Source: Cellulosimicrobium composti
GTDB lineage: Bacteria > Actinomycetota > Actinomycetes > Actinomycetales > Cellulomonadaceae
NCBI RefSeq assembly: GCF_009711085.1
Contig: NZ_WMKA01000021.1
Location: forward strand, 1 to 64,000
DNA: 64,000 nt
Direction: 5' to 3'
Shown here: piece after piece, positions 28,445 to 36,740 of the stretch
How positions within the stretch are numbered: position 1 is the stretch's first letter
How the letters are laid out: every line of letters begins with the position of its first letter
Made by a program: the position numbers and the translations under genes
Notes under the pieces: model-generated
What the model was told of the DNA's origin: nothing
Database searches by the model: none
Seen by the model: only the letters and a program-made list of their open reading frames with translations

Positions 28445-30103
28445 CTACAGGTACTGGCCGGTGTTGGTGACCGTGTCGATGGTGCGCGGGGAGCCGCCCT
28501 CGCCCTTCTTCTGGACGATCGTGCGGATGAAGACGATGCGCTCGCCCTTCTTGCCGCTGATGCGCGCCCAGTCGTCGGGGTTGGTGGTGTTGGGCAGGTC
28601 CTCGTTCTCCTTGAACTCGTCGACGCACGCCGCGAGGAGGTGGTCGACGCGGATGCCGCGCTGGCCGGTGGCGAGGAAGTCCTTGATCGCGGACTTCTTG
28701 GCGCGGTCCACGACGTTCTGGATCATCGCGCCGGAGTTGAAGTCCTTGAAGTACAGGACCTCCTTGTCGCCGCTGGCGTACGTGACCTCGAGGAACTGGT
28801 TCTCCTCGTCCTCGGAGTACATGCGCTCGACGACGGAGCGGATCATCGCGTCGAGGGCCTCGCGCTGGTTGCCGCCGTGCTCGGCGAGGTCGGCGGCGTG
28901 GATGGGGAGGTCCTCGGTGAGATACTTGGCGAAGATCTCCTTGGCGCCCTCGGCGTCGGGACGCTCGATCTTGATCTTCACGTCGAGGCGGCCCGGCCGC
29001 AGGATCGCGGGGTCGATCATGTCCTCGCGGTTGGACGCGCCGATGACGATGACGTTGTCGAGGCGCTCGACGCCGTCGATCTCGGCGAGGAGCTGGGGCA
29101 CGATCGTCGTCTCGACGTCGGACGACAGGCCGGTGCCGCGCGTGCGGAACAGCGACTCCATCTCGTCGAAGAACACGACGACGGGCGTCCCCTGGGACGC
29201 CTTCTCGCGGGCGCGGGCGAAGATGAGGCGGATGTGCCGCTCGGTCTCGCCCACGTACTTGTTGAGCAGCTCGGGTCCCTTGACGTTGAGGAAGTAGCTG
29301 CGCGCGGCGCCGGAGCCGTCCGCGACCTGCTCGCCGCGCGCCTTGGCGACGGTGTGCGCGAGCGAGTTGGCGACCGCCTTCGCGATGAGCGTCTTGCCGC
29401 ACCCGGGGGGCCCGTAGAGCAGGACGCCCTTGGGCGGGTGCAGGCCGTGCTCGCGGAACAGGTCGGGGTGGGTGAACGGGAGCTCGACGGCGTCGCGGAT
29501 CTGCTCGATCTGCGGGCCGAGGCCGCCGATGTCCTCGTACGCGATGTCCGGGACCTCCTCGAGGACGAGCTCCTCGACCTCGGACTTGGGGATCACCTCG
29601 AACACGAAGCCGCTGCGCGTGTCGATGGTGAGGGAGTCCCCGACGCGCAGCGTGGAGTGCGCGACGGATCCGGCGAGCCGCACGACCCGCTCCTCGTCGG
29701 CGCGGCCGACGACGAGCACGCGGTCCGCGTCGAGGACCTCCTTGACGGTGACGATCTCGCCGGTGCGCTCGTAGCCGCCCGCGGCCACGACGGTCATGGC
29801 CTCGTTGAGCTTGACCTCCTGGCCGGGGCGCAGGCGCTGGACGTCGAGGCTGGGGCTCGCGCCCACGTGCATCTTGCGCCCGGCGGCGGACACGTCGACC
29901 GACCCGTCCGGGTGCGCGGCGAGGAACACCGCGTACGTCCCCGGGGGCTTGGCGAGGTCGTCGATCTGCCGCTTGAGGTCGAGGATCTGGTCGCGCGCGG
30001 CACGCAGCGCCTCGGCGAGCCTCTCGTTCTTCGCGGACAGCAGCGCGAGCTCTCGCGCGCTGCTCTGCGGGGCCTCGTCGCTACGGCCGAATGTCTCGCT
30101 CAT
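28445..30103 (-). CDS. arc: Proteasome ATPase Arc/Mpa
   Basis: 552 aa hexameric AAA+ unfoldase that feeds pupylated proteins into PrcAB. An N-terminal coiled coil (about 15-50, [20 protein letters not shown]) captures Pup. Two OB-fold repeats follow, then the ATPase with Walker A GPPGCGKT, Walker [11 protein letters not shown] and arginine-rich RPGRLD. The C-terminus GQYL carries the penultimate Tyr that docks on the alpha ring. ATG 30103; the longer frame upstream lacks homology. A hairpin follows the stop. Confidence 0.97.
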   Translation of the reverse strand: MSETFGRSDEAPQSSARELALLSAKNERLAEALRAARDQILDLKRQIDDLAKPPGTYAVFLAAHPDGSVDVSAAGRKMHVGASPSLDVQRLRPGQEVKLNEAMTVVAAGGYERTGEIVTVKEVLDADRVLVVGRADEERVVRLAGSVAHSTLRVGDSLTIDTRSGFVFEVIPKSEVEELVLEEVPDIAYEDIGGLGPQIEQIRDAVELPFTHPDLFREHGLHPPKGVLLYGPPGCGKTLIAKAVANSLAHTVAKARGEQVADGSGAARSYFLNVKGPELLNKYVGETERHIRLIFARAREKASQGTPVVVFFDEMESLFRTRGTGLSSDVETTIVPQLLAEIDGVERLDNVIVIGASNREDMIDPAILRPGRLDVKIKIERPDAEGAKEIFAKYLTEDLPIHAADLAEHGGNQREALDAMIRSVVERMYSEDEENQFLEVTYASGDKEVLYFKDFNSGAMIQNVVDRAKKSAIKDFLATGQRGIRVDHLLAACVDEFKENEDLPNTTNPDDWARISGKKGERIVFIRTIVQKKGEGGSPRTIDTVTNTGQYL

Positions 30104-30207
30104 CGGGTGTCCCCTCTCGCCGGCGCTCGGCCGACCGCGCGGTGGACGGCGGACGGCGGACCCGCGGAGGGCACCCGTGCCGACCACCGTCCGGCGGTCG
30201 GGTGTAG

Positions 30208-30213
30208 ACCTTA
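30208..30213 (-). promoter_or_regulatory. Candidate -10 element (TAAGGT) for arc
   Basis: TAAGGT on the minus strand implies a start near 30201 and a leader of about 98 nt before arc. It is the only AT-containing hexamer in this 180-bp gap. Confidence 0.35.
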
Positions 30214-30285
30214 GGCACAATTCTGGCCCGTGCACACGGACGACACCCAGGGTGAGACGACCGGGTCCCGATCGTTACCCGACCG

Positions 30286-31452
30286 TCACGACCCCGACAC
30301 GTCGGGCGCGCTCCCGGCCTGCTCGACGCCGTCCCCGGGCTCGCCCGCGGCGGCGTCGACGGCGGGGTCTGCGGATGCCGTCGCGGCGTCCTGCTCGGGC
30401 GCCTGGCCGACGTCGCGGCGCACGCGGCGGATCTTCTTCTCCGACACCGGGCGCTCGCCGAGCTCCTCGGGCGACCACTGCTCGGCGTCGGTCGGGTACG
30501 CGCCCTTCGCAGGGCGGCGCTTGCGCTCGGGCGGGGCGACGCCGTCGGCGAGGCGTCGCGCGGTGAGGAGGAAGCCGGTGTGCCCGATCATGCGGTGCTG
30601 CGGCCGCACGGCGAGTCCCTCGAGGTGCCAGCCGCGCACCATGGACTCCCACGCGACGGGCTCGGCGTAGCGGCCGTCGGCGCGCAGGTCCTCCGCGAGG
30701 CGCGAGAGCTGCGTCGTGGTCGCGACGTAGCAGACGAGCACGCCGCCGGGCACGAGCGCGCGCGCCACGACGTCGAGGTTCTCCCAGGGCGCGAGCATGT
30801 CGAGGACGACGCGGTCGACGGTGCCGTCCTGCGCGACGGTCGGCAGGACGTCGGCGAGGTCGCCGACGGACAGCGTCCACGCGGGGTGGGGGCCGCCGAA
30901 GAACGTCTCGACGTTGCCGCGCGCGATCGCGGCGAAGTCCTCGCGGCGCTCGATCGAGTGCAGCTCGCCCGCGTCCCCGACGGCGCGCAGGAGCGACATC
31001 GTGAGGGCGCCCGAGCCCACGCCCGCCTCGACGACGCGCGCGCCGGGGAAGATGTCGGCCATCGCCACGATCTGCCCCGCGTCCTTGGGGTAGACGACGG
31101 CGGCGCCGCGCGGCATCGACAGCACGTAGTCCGCGAGGAGCGGACGCATCGCGAGGTACTCGATCTCGGCCGTGTTGCGCACGACGCTGCCCTCGGGCCG
31201 GCCGATGAGGTCGTCGTGGCGCAGGTAGCCCTTGTGCGTGTGGAACGTCGCGCCGGGGGCGAGCGTGATGGTGTGCAGACGCCCGCGCGGGTCGGTGAGC
31301 TGGACCTTGTCGCCCACGCGCAGCGGGCCGCGGCGCTCGTCGGCGCCCGTCGCGGCGGGTCGGTCGGACGCGGCGCGCGCCGGGGCGGCGGCGTCCCCCG
31401 GTCCGGGCGTCGGGGTCGGGGGGCCGGGCGTGGGGGTGGGCTCGGAGGTCAC
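30286..31452 (-). CDS. trmI: tRNA (adenine-58-N1)-methyltransferase
   Basis: 388 aa. Methylates A58 in the T loop of tRNAs as a tetramer. After a Pro/Thr-rich N-terminal 40 residues come the TrmI blocks: FHTHKGYLRHDDLIG, AAVVYPKDAGQIVAMADIFPGARVVEAGVGSGALTMSLLRAVG (SAM site, read in parts), LDMLAPWE and CYVATTTQLSRL. The tail after residue 300 is charged and low in complexity. GTG 31452 has TAGGAT 8 nt upstream and no good SD. Linkage to arc and dop is conserved in actinobacteria. Confidence 0.95.
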   Translation of the reverse strand: MTSEPTPTPGPPTPTPGPGDAAAPARAASDRPAATGADERRGPLRVGDKVQLTDPRGRLHTITLAPGATFHTHKGYLRHDDLIGRPEGSVVRNTAEIEYLAMRPLLADYVLSMPRGAAVVYPKDAGQIVAMADIFPGARVVEAGVGSGALTMSLLRAVGDAGELHSIERREDFAAIARGNVETFFGGPHPAWTLSVGDLADVLPTVAQDGTVDRVVLDMLAPWENLDVVARALVPGGVLVCYVATTTQLSRLAEDLRADGRYAEPVAWESMVRGWHLEGLAVRPQHRMIGHTGFLLTARRLADGVAPPERKRRPAKGAYPTDAEQWSPEELGERPVSEKKIRRVRRDVGQAPEQDAATASADPAVDAAAGEPGDGVEQAGSAPDVSGS

Positions 31453-31460
31453 GGGCGACC

Positions 31461-31466
31461 ATCCTA
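31461..31466 (-). promoter_or_regulatory. -10 element (TAGGAT) close to the trmI start
   Basis: TAGGAT then 8 nt then GTG, so transcription would begin at or one or two bases before the start codon. Confidence 0.4.
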
Positions 31467-31523
31467 CGGGCCGCGGCGGCGGTGGCGCCGGGCCCGGCCC
31501 GGGGCCTCGGGACGACGCCGCGC

Positions 31524-32702
31524 TCAGCGGCCGCGCTGCGCGTCGCGCAGGGCCGCGACGACCCGGGCCACCTCGAGCGCCCCGACGACGCGGCCGCCGT
31601 CGGTCACGACGACGACCGCGGCCTCGCGCCCGACGCGGGACAGCGCCGCGAGCATGTCCTGGCCCTGCAGTGCGGCGTCGATCGTCGCGCCCGCGGGCAC
31701 CGGGACGGCGACGGCGCCGACGGGCGTCGTCTCGGCGGCGTCGGGCGGCACGGCCGCCGCCGCGGACGGGTCCGCGTACCCGACGGGGCCGCCCGCGCCG
31801 TCGACGAGGACGGCGACGACGTGCGGACCGCCCGCGAGCGCCACCGAGCGCCCGACGGCGCCCACCGTGGCGGTCGACGGGACGGCGACCGCGGGACGGG
31901 CGAGGCCCCGGACGGTGAGCCCCGAGACGGCCTCGCGCGTGCGGCCCACCGCGATGGCCTGGCCGGCGCCGCTCCAGAGGAACGCGCCGATGAGCGCGGC
32001 CCACGCGACGGTCCACAGGTCCGGGCGCGCGCCGTACGACAGCGGCCACAGGAGCGCCCACGCCACGACGCCGACCGCGACGGCGCGCCCGACCCAGCCC
32101 GCGGCGACGGTGCCCTTGGTCCGCGAGCCCGTCGCGGCCCACACGGCCGCCTCGAGGATCTGGCCGCCGTCGAGCGGGAGCCCGGGCAGGAGGTTGAAGA
32201 AGCCGACGAACGCGTTGGAGAACGCGGCCGCGTACAGCAGGAGCGCGGGCACGGTGAACGTCGGCTGCGCCTGGAACGTCAGCCAGAACACGACGGCGAG
32301 GGCGAGGTTGGTCAGCGGGCCGACCACGGAGATGAGGAACCCGTCGAGGGGCCGCGACGCGGTGCCGGAGTAGGCCGTGTGCCCGCCCCAGAGCGTGACG
32401 GCGAGCTCGGTGACGTGCTGTCCCCGCGCGCGGGCGACGACCGCGTGCGCGACCTCGTGCAGGAACACGGACGCGAAGAGCAGCAGCACGAACGCGAACG
32501 AGACGAGGTAGATCTCGGCGTCGAGGTGCGGCGCGAGCCGCTGCACCGTCGGGGCGAACAGGACGGTGAGGATCGCGGCGGCGAGGAACCACGACGGCGT
32601 GAGGATCACCGGGGCGCCGACGACGCGGCCGATGACCCAGCCCTTCGTGCGCGGGCCTGCCGGTGCGGGCGTGCGGGGGGCTCTGGGCTCGGGTCCGTCC
32701 AC
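31524..32702 (-). CDS. Site-2 protease family protein (rhomboid-like Zn protease with CBS region)
   Basis: 392 aa intramembrane metalloprotease. HEVAH at 82-86 and the second metal motif NLLPGLPLDGG at 170-180 are in transmembrane segments, as in family M50. Residues from about 265 on look like a pair of CBS-type nucleotide-sensing repeats (PVGAVAVPVPAGATIDAAL, VVVTDGGRVVGALEV). This is the M50 plus CBS class found in many actinobacteria; the cleaved target is unknown, with anti-sigma factors an obvious guess. GTG 32702 with TAGGCT 6 nt upstream. Confidence 0.92.
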   Translation of the reverse strand: MDGPEPRAPRTPAPAGPRTKGWVIGRVVGAPVILTPSWFLAAAILTVLFAPTVQRLAPHLDAEIYLVSFAFVLLLFASVFLHEVAHAVVARARGQHVTELAVTLWGGHTAYSGTASRPLDGFLISVVGPLTNLALAVVFWLTFQAQPTFTVPALLLYAAAFSNAFVGFFNLLPGLPLDGGQILEAAVWAATGSRTKGTVAAGWVGRAVAVGVVAWALLWPLSYGARPDLWTVAWAALIGAFLWSGAGQAIAVGRTREAVSGLTVRGLARPAVAVPSTATVGAVGRSVALAGGPHVVAVLVDGAGGPVGYADPSAAAAVPPDAAETTPVGAVAVPVPAGATIDAALQGQDMLAALSRVGREAAVVVVTDGGRVVGALEVARVVAALRDAQRGR

Positions 32703-32708
32703 CCGGGA

Positions 32709-32714
32709 AGCCTA
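32709..32714 (-). promoter_or_regulatory. Leaderless -10 element (TAGGCT) of the site-2 protease gene
   Basis: TAGGCT, TCCCGG, then GTG 32702. No SD is present. Confidence 0.55.
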
Positions 32715-32753
32715 AGCGCTCGTGCGCGGCCGCGGCGACGCGGGCGGCGCGGC

Positions 32754-35480
32754 TCATCCCGCGTCCGCGAGGACCGCCGCGAGCTCGTCGCGCGAGTGGA
32801 TGCCGAGCCGCGTGTACACCTTGCGCAGGTGGTACTCGACGGTCTTGGGGCTGAGGAAGAGCGCGGCGGCCGTCTCGCGCGTCGTGCGGCCGTCGGCGAG
32901 GAGCAGGCACACCTGGAGCTCCTGGGGCGTCAGCGCGCCGGGCCCGTGCCGCTCGCGGGGCACGACGTGCTCGCCGGTCGCCTCGAGCTCGGTCCGCGCG
33001 GTCGCGCCCCAGAGTTGCGCGCCGAGGTCGTCGAACGTGTCCCACGCGTCGCGCAGCGCGGCCCGTGCGGCGACGCGCCGTCCGCTGCGCCGCAGCCGCA
33101 TCCCGTGCGCGAGCTGCGTGCGCGCGCGCTCGAACACGTCGCGCGTGCGCGCGTGGTGCGCGAGCGCCGAGGCGAAGAGCCGGTCGGCCTCGTCGTCGTC
33201 GGGCACGACGAGCGCGAGCGCGCGGTCGGCGCGGGCGCGAGTCCACGGCCGGCCCGTGGCCGCGGCGGCGTCCGCGAAGCGCTCGGCGACCGTTCGGGCC
33301 GGCGCGGGACGACCGGTCCGCAGGAGGGCGTCGACGAGCTCGGGGCCGGGATGCAGGTCGGGGTCGCCGATCCCCCGCTCGTCGAGCGTCGCGGCGAGCG
33401 CGGTGAGCCGGTCGACGGCCTCGCCGGACTCCCCCTCGGACAGCGCGAGGTCGCCGAGCGCGAGCTCGCACCAGACGACGCCGAAGCGCATCGACCGCTC
33501 CTCGCAGAGGACGGTCGCGTCCGCCGCGTGCTCGCGGCACGCCGCGCCGCGGCCCGTGCGCGACTCGAGGCTCGCGAGCCCGGCGAGCGCCATCGCGAGC
33601 TCGCCGCCCTGCCCGGTCTCGCGCGCCAGCCGCGCGGCCTCGTCGTAGTTGGCGGCGGCCCGGTCCCACGCGTCGGACGTCGCCTGGTCGCGCGCCACGT
33701 GGAAGAGCACGTCCGGGAGCGCGCCGACGCCCACGCGCGTGCGCACCTCGTCCACGAGGGCCCGCAGCTCGGCGCCGCGCTCGCGGTCGCGCAGGAACAG
33801 GGGTGCGAGCATGAGCCAGGGCAGCGCGGCGGGGTGCGCGAGCGGGTCGACGGCGGCGAGGCGCCCGACGGCAGCGGCCAGCCGGTCGGTCGTGTCGCGG
33901 CCGAGCAGGACCCCGGTGGCACCGGACGCGGCCAGGCCGACCGCCCCGGACACCGGGCTCGTCGCCTCGGGCAGCGCGGCGGCGAGCCGCTCCTCGACGC
34001 GGTGCAGGGCGACCGTGTCCACGAGGTACATGGACGCCCGGCACGCCTCGGCGAGGAGCAGGACCCCGTCGTCGACGCCCGCGAGGTCCGCGGCACGTTC
34101 GAGCAGGTCCAGGCCGTCGCGCACCGAACCGGCGCGCAGCGCGACGGTCGCGCGCAGCTGGGCGCCGGCCACCGACCACGGGCCCGCGGGCGGCTCGGCC
34201 TCGTCGAGGAGCGCCAGGGCGCGGCCGGGCTGCCCGCCCGACCACGCGGCGCGCGCGGACGCGACGAGCCGGGACCGTGCGTCCCCGGCGTCGGGGCTCA
34301 GCCGCGCGGCGCGCTCGTACGCGGTGGACGCCACGGTGAACGCGGTCCGCGCCGACGCGCGGTCGCCGACGGCCGCGAGCGCCCCCGCGACGCCCTCGTC
34401 GAGACCGGTCGCGGCGGCTGCCCGGTGCCAGGCGCGGCGGTCCTCGTCGGCGGGCCCGAGCTCGTCCGCGATCGTGCGGTGGACGCGGCGGCGCAGCGCG
34501 GGCTCGGCGTCGCCGTGCACGACGGCGCGCAGCAGGGGGTGGCGGAACACGACGCGCCCGTCCGCGGCGGAGAGCAGCCCGGCACGCTCCGCGTCGTCGA
34601 GGCGCGCCGGGTCGAGGTCGAGGCGCGCGCACACGGCGCGCGTCAGGCGCAGGTCCCCGTCGGCCGCCGCGGCGACGAGCGCGACCGCCCGTGCCTCGGC
34701 GGGGAGCGCGTCGAGGCGCCGCGCGAACGCCCGCTGGAGCCGCCCGGGCAGCGCGCGCGGGAGCCCGGGGGCGTCGAGCCCCGCGGCGGCGTCCACCGGG
34801 TCGCCCGCGAGCTCGAGGAGCGCGAGCGGGTTCCCGCCCGTCTCGCGGTGCAGGACGTCGGGCGGGCGTGCGGTCCCGGTTGGGAAGGCCGTGGCGAGCA
34901 GCGTCGCCGTGGCGCCGGGGTCGAGCCCGGCCAGGTCGAGGCGGGGCAGCGCGAGGACGGCGTCGGGGAGCTCGCCGCTGCGGCCCGCGAGGAGGACGGC
35001 GACGGGGTCGTCGCGCAGGCGTCGGGCGGCGAACGCCAGGGCGTCGACCGACGGGCGGTCGGCCCACTGCACGTCGTCCAGCACGAGCACGACCGGGCCG
35101 TCCTCGGCGAACCGGCTGAGCAGGCTGAGGGTCGCGGCGCCGATGGCGAACCGGTCGCGCCCGCTCCCGTGCCGCAGGCTCAGCGCGGCGCCGAGCTCGG
35201 CCGCCTGCGGAGCCGGGATGTCGTCGAGCAGCCCGAGCGCGGGGCGCAGGAGCGCGTGGAGCGCCGCGAACGCGAGGTCCTGCTCGGTCTCGGCCGGCGT
35301 CGTCCCGAGCACTCGGACGCCGCCGTCGGCGCCCGCCCCGTCGAGCGCGTCGGCGAGCAGCGCCGACTTGCCGACGCCGGGCTCGCCCGCGACGACGAGC
35401 GCGCCGCCGCGGCCCAGCCGCGCGGACGCGAGGAGACGGGCGAGCGTCTCCTGCTCGGTGGCCCTGCCGACGAGCACCAC
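32754..35480 (-). CDS. Large ATP-binding LuxR-type (LAL) transcriptional regulator
   Basis: 908 aa. An N-terminal AAA-type ATPase has Walker A GEPGVGKS (32-39) and Walker B VVLVLDDVQWAD. A long alpha-helical region (about 360-830) of TPR-like repeats follows. The C-terminal 65 residues are a LuxR helix-turn-helix (LTPQELQVCLLLADGRTTRE, FLSPKTVEYHLRKVYTRLGI). LAL proteins are usually activators whose ATPase and repeat region sense a ligand or partner protein. It is divergent from the methyltransferase/fusion operon at 35606, so local control is likely. GTG 35480 has TAGACT 6 nt upstream and no SD. Confidence 0.92.
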   Translation of the reverse strand: MVLVGRATEQETLARLLASARLGRGGALVVAGEPGVGKSALLADALDGAGADGGVRVLGTTPAETEQDLAFAALHALLRPALGLLDDIPAPQAAELGAALSLRHGSGRDRFAIGAATLSLLSRFAEDGPVVLVLDDVQWADRPSVDALAFAARRLRDDPVAVLLAGRSGELPDAVLALPRLDLAGLDPGATATLLATAFPTGTARPPDVLHRETGGNPLALLELAGDPVDAAAGLDAPGLPRALPGRLQRAFARRLDALPAEARAVALVAAAADGDLRLTRAVCARLDLDPARLDDAERAGLLSAADGRVVFRHPLLRAVVHGDAEPALRRRVHRTIADELGPADEDRRAWHRAAAATGLDEGVAGALAAVGDRASARTAFTVASTAYERAARLSPDAGDARSRLVASARAAWSGGQPGRALALLDEAEPPAGPWSVAGAQLRATVALRAGSVRDGLDLLERAADLAGVDDGVLLLAEACRASMYLVDTVALHRVEERLAAALPEATSPVSGAVGLAASGATGVLLGRDTTDRLAAAVGRLAAVDPLAHPAALPWLMLAPLFLRDRERGAELRALVDEVRTRVGVGALPDVLFHVARDQATSDAWDRAAANYDEAARLARETGQGGELAMALAGLASLESRTGRGAACREHAADATVLCEERSMRFGVVWCELALGDLALSEGESGEAVDRLTALAATLDERGIGDPDLHPGPELVDALLRTGRPAPARTVAERFADAAAATGRPWTRARADRALALVVPDDDEADRLFASALAHHARTRDVFERARTQLAHGMRLRRSGRRVAARAALRDAWDTFDDLGAQLWGATARTELEATGEHVVPRERHGPGALTPQELQVCLLLADGRTTRETAAALFLSPKTVEYHLRKVYTRLGIHSRDELAAVLADAG

Positions 35481-35486
35481 CCGGCC

Positions 35487-35492
35487 AGTCTA
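35487..35492 (-). promoter_or_regulatory. Leaderless -10 element (TAGACT) of the LAL regulator gene
   Basis: TAGACT, GGCCGG, then GTG 35480. It lies within the 125-bp divergent region shared with the methyltransferase promoter. Confidence 0.55.
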
Positions 35493-35551
35493 GGAGCGGG
35501 CGGCCGCAGGACCAGGGGGGCCACCTGACGCGGGCGCCGGGCGCCGGTCCC

Positions 35552-35557
35552 TACGTT
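35552..35557 (+). promoter_or_regulatory. -10 element (TACGTT) for the methyltransferase operon
   Basis: TACGTT implies a start near 35564 and a leader of about 42 nt with AGGAG before the ATG. A doubled GGCGCCG (35534-35548) lies just upstream and could be a regulator site. Confidence 0.4.
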
Positions 35558-35605
35558 CGGCGGTGTCGGCACCCCGCCGGCACCGGACACGACAGGAGAC
35601 CTCCG

Positions 35606-36700
35606 ATGAGCCAGTCGACCACCACCGCGACCACCCCGCCCCCCGCGCTCGACACCGACGCCCTCATGGGCTTCGTGCTCCGTGCGGTCGACGAGGTGGG
35701 CGCGACCCTCAACGCCGCGCTCGTCGTCCTCGGCGACAAGCTCGGGTACTACCGCGACCTCGCCGCGCACGGCCCCACCACGCCGGCCGAGCTCGCCGAG
35801 CGCAGCGCGACGGCCGAGCCGTACGCACGGGAGTGGCTCAACGCCCAGGCCGCGGGCGGCTACGTGACGTACGACCCGGCGTCGGGCCGGTACACCCTCC
35901 CCCCGGAGCAGGCCGTGGCCCTCACGGTCGAGGACAGCCCGGCGTTCCTGCCCGGACTCTTCCAGCTCGCGCTCGGCACCGTGCACGACGTCGACCACGT
36001 CCTCGACGCGGCACGCAGCGGCGGCGGCTACGGGTGGCACGAGCACGTCACCGACGTCCACGTCGGGTGCGAGCGCTTCTTCCGACCGAGCTACCACGCC
36101 CACCTGGTCGCCGAGTGGCTGCCCGCGCTCGACGGCGTGGTCGCCAAGCTCGAGCAGGGCGCGCTCGTCGCGGACGTCGGGTGCGGGCACGGCGCCTCGA
36201 CGATCCTCATGGCGCAGGCGTTCCCGCGGTCGACGTTCGTGGGATCCGACTACCACCCGGAGTCGATCGCGGTCGCGCGGCAGCGGGCCGCGGAGGCGGG
36301 GGTCGCCGACCGGGTGCGGTTCGAGGTCGCCCCGGCCCAGGAGCTGCCCGGGACGGGCTTCGACCTCGTGACGATGTTCGACTGCCTGCACGACATGGGC
36401 GACCCCGTCGGGGCCGCGGAGCAGGTCCGGCGCGCCCTGGCCCCGGACGGCACGTGGATGGTCGTCGAGCCGATGGCCGGGGACCACGTCGAGGACAACC
36501 TCACCCCGGTCGGCCGGGCGTACTACGGCTTCTCGACGCTGCTGTGCACCCCCGCGTCGCTGTCGCAGGACGTCGGGGTCGCGCTGGGCACGCAGGCGGG
36601 CCCCGCCCGGATCCGGGACGTCGCGACGGCGGGCGGGTTCGGGCGGTTCGCGTCCGTCGCCGAGACGCCGTTCAACCGCGTGCTGGAGATCCGGCCCTGA
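35606..36700 (+). CDS. SAM-dependent methyltransferase with winged-helix N-domain
   Basis: 364 aa. Residues 15-100 form a helical/winged-helix dimerisation domain (DKLGYYRDLAAHGPTTPAEL) like that of Rv2258c-type and natural-product methyltransferases. Motif I is VADVGCGHGAST (188-199), followed by FVGSDYHPESI, FDLVTMFDCLHDMGDP and the post-motif helices. The substrate is unknown; small molecules are typical for this fold. SD AGGAG lies 7 nt before ATG. The next gene begins 40 bp on with its own SD and is probably co-transcribed. The LAL gene is divergent. Confidence 0.9.
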   Translation: MSQSTTTATTPPPALDTDALMGFVLRAVDEVGATLNAALVVLGDKLGYYRDLAAHGPTTPAELAERSATAEPYAREWLNAQAAGGYVTYDPASGRYTLPPEQAVALTVEDSPAFLPGLFQLALGTVHDVDHVLDAARSGGGYGWHEHVTDVHVGCERFFRPSYHAHLVAEWLPALDGVVAKLEQGALVADVGCGHGASTILMAQAFPRSTFVGSDYHPESIAVARQRAAEAGVADRVRFEVAPAQELPGTGFDLVTMFDCLHDMGDPVGAAEQVRRALAPDGTWMVVEPMAGDHVEDNLTPVGRAYYGFSTLLCTPASLSQDVGVALGTQAGPARIRDVATAGGFGRFASVAETPFNRVLEIRP

Positions 36701-36740
36701 TTCCGGGCCGACCGTCGCCACGAGCGAAGGAGGGGTGGGC

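Noticed and set aside
30286-35067. Minus-strand frame of 1593 codons joining trmI with sequence across the site-2 protease and LAL genes
   Set aside because: Only the last 388 codons are TrmI. The upstream part is Arg/Pro-rich out-of-frame translation of the protease and LAL genes.
36735-36740. GTG six bases upstream of the hydrolase-glycosyltransferase ATG as the start
   Set aside because: The AAGGAGG would be only 1 nt away; the ATG at 36741 has correct spacing.
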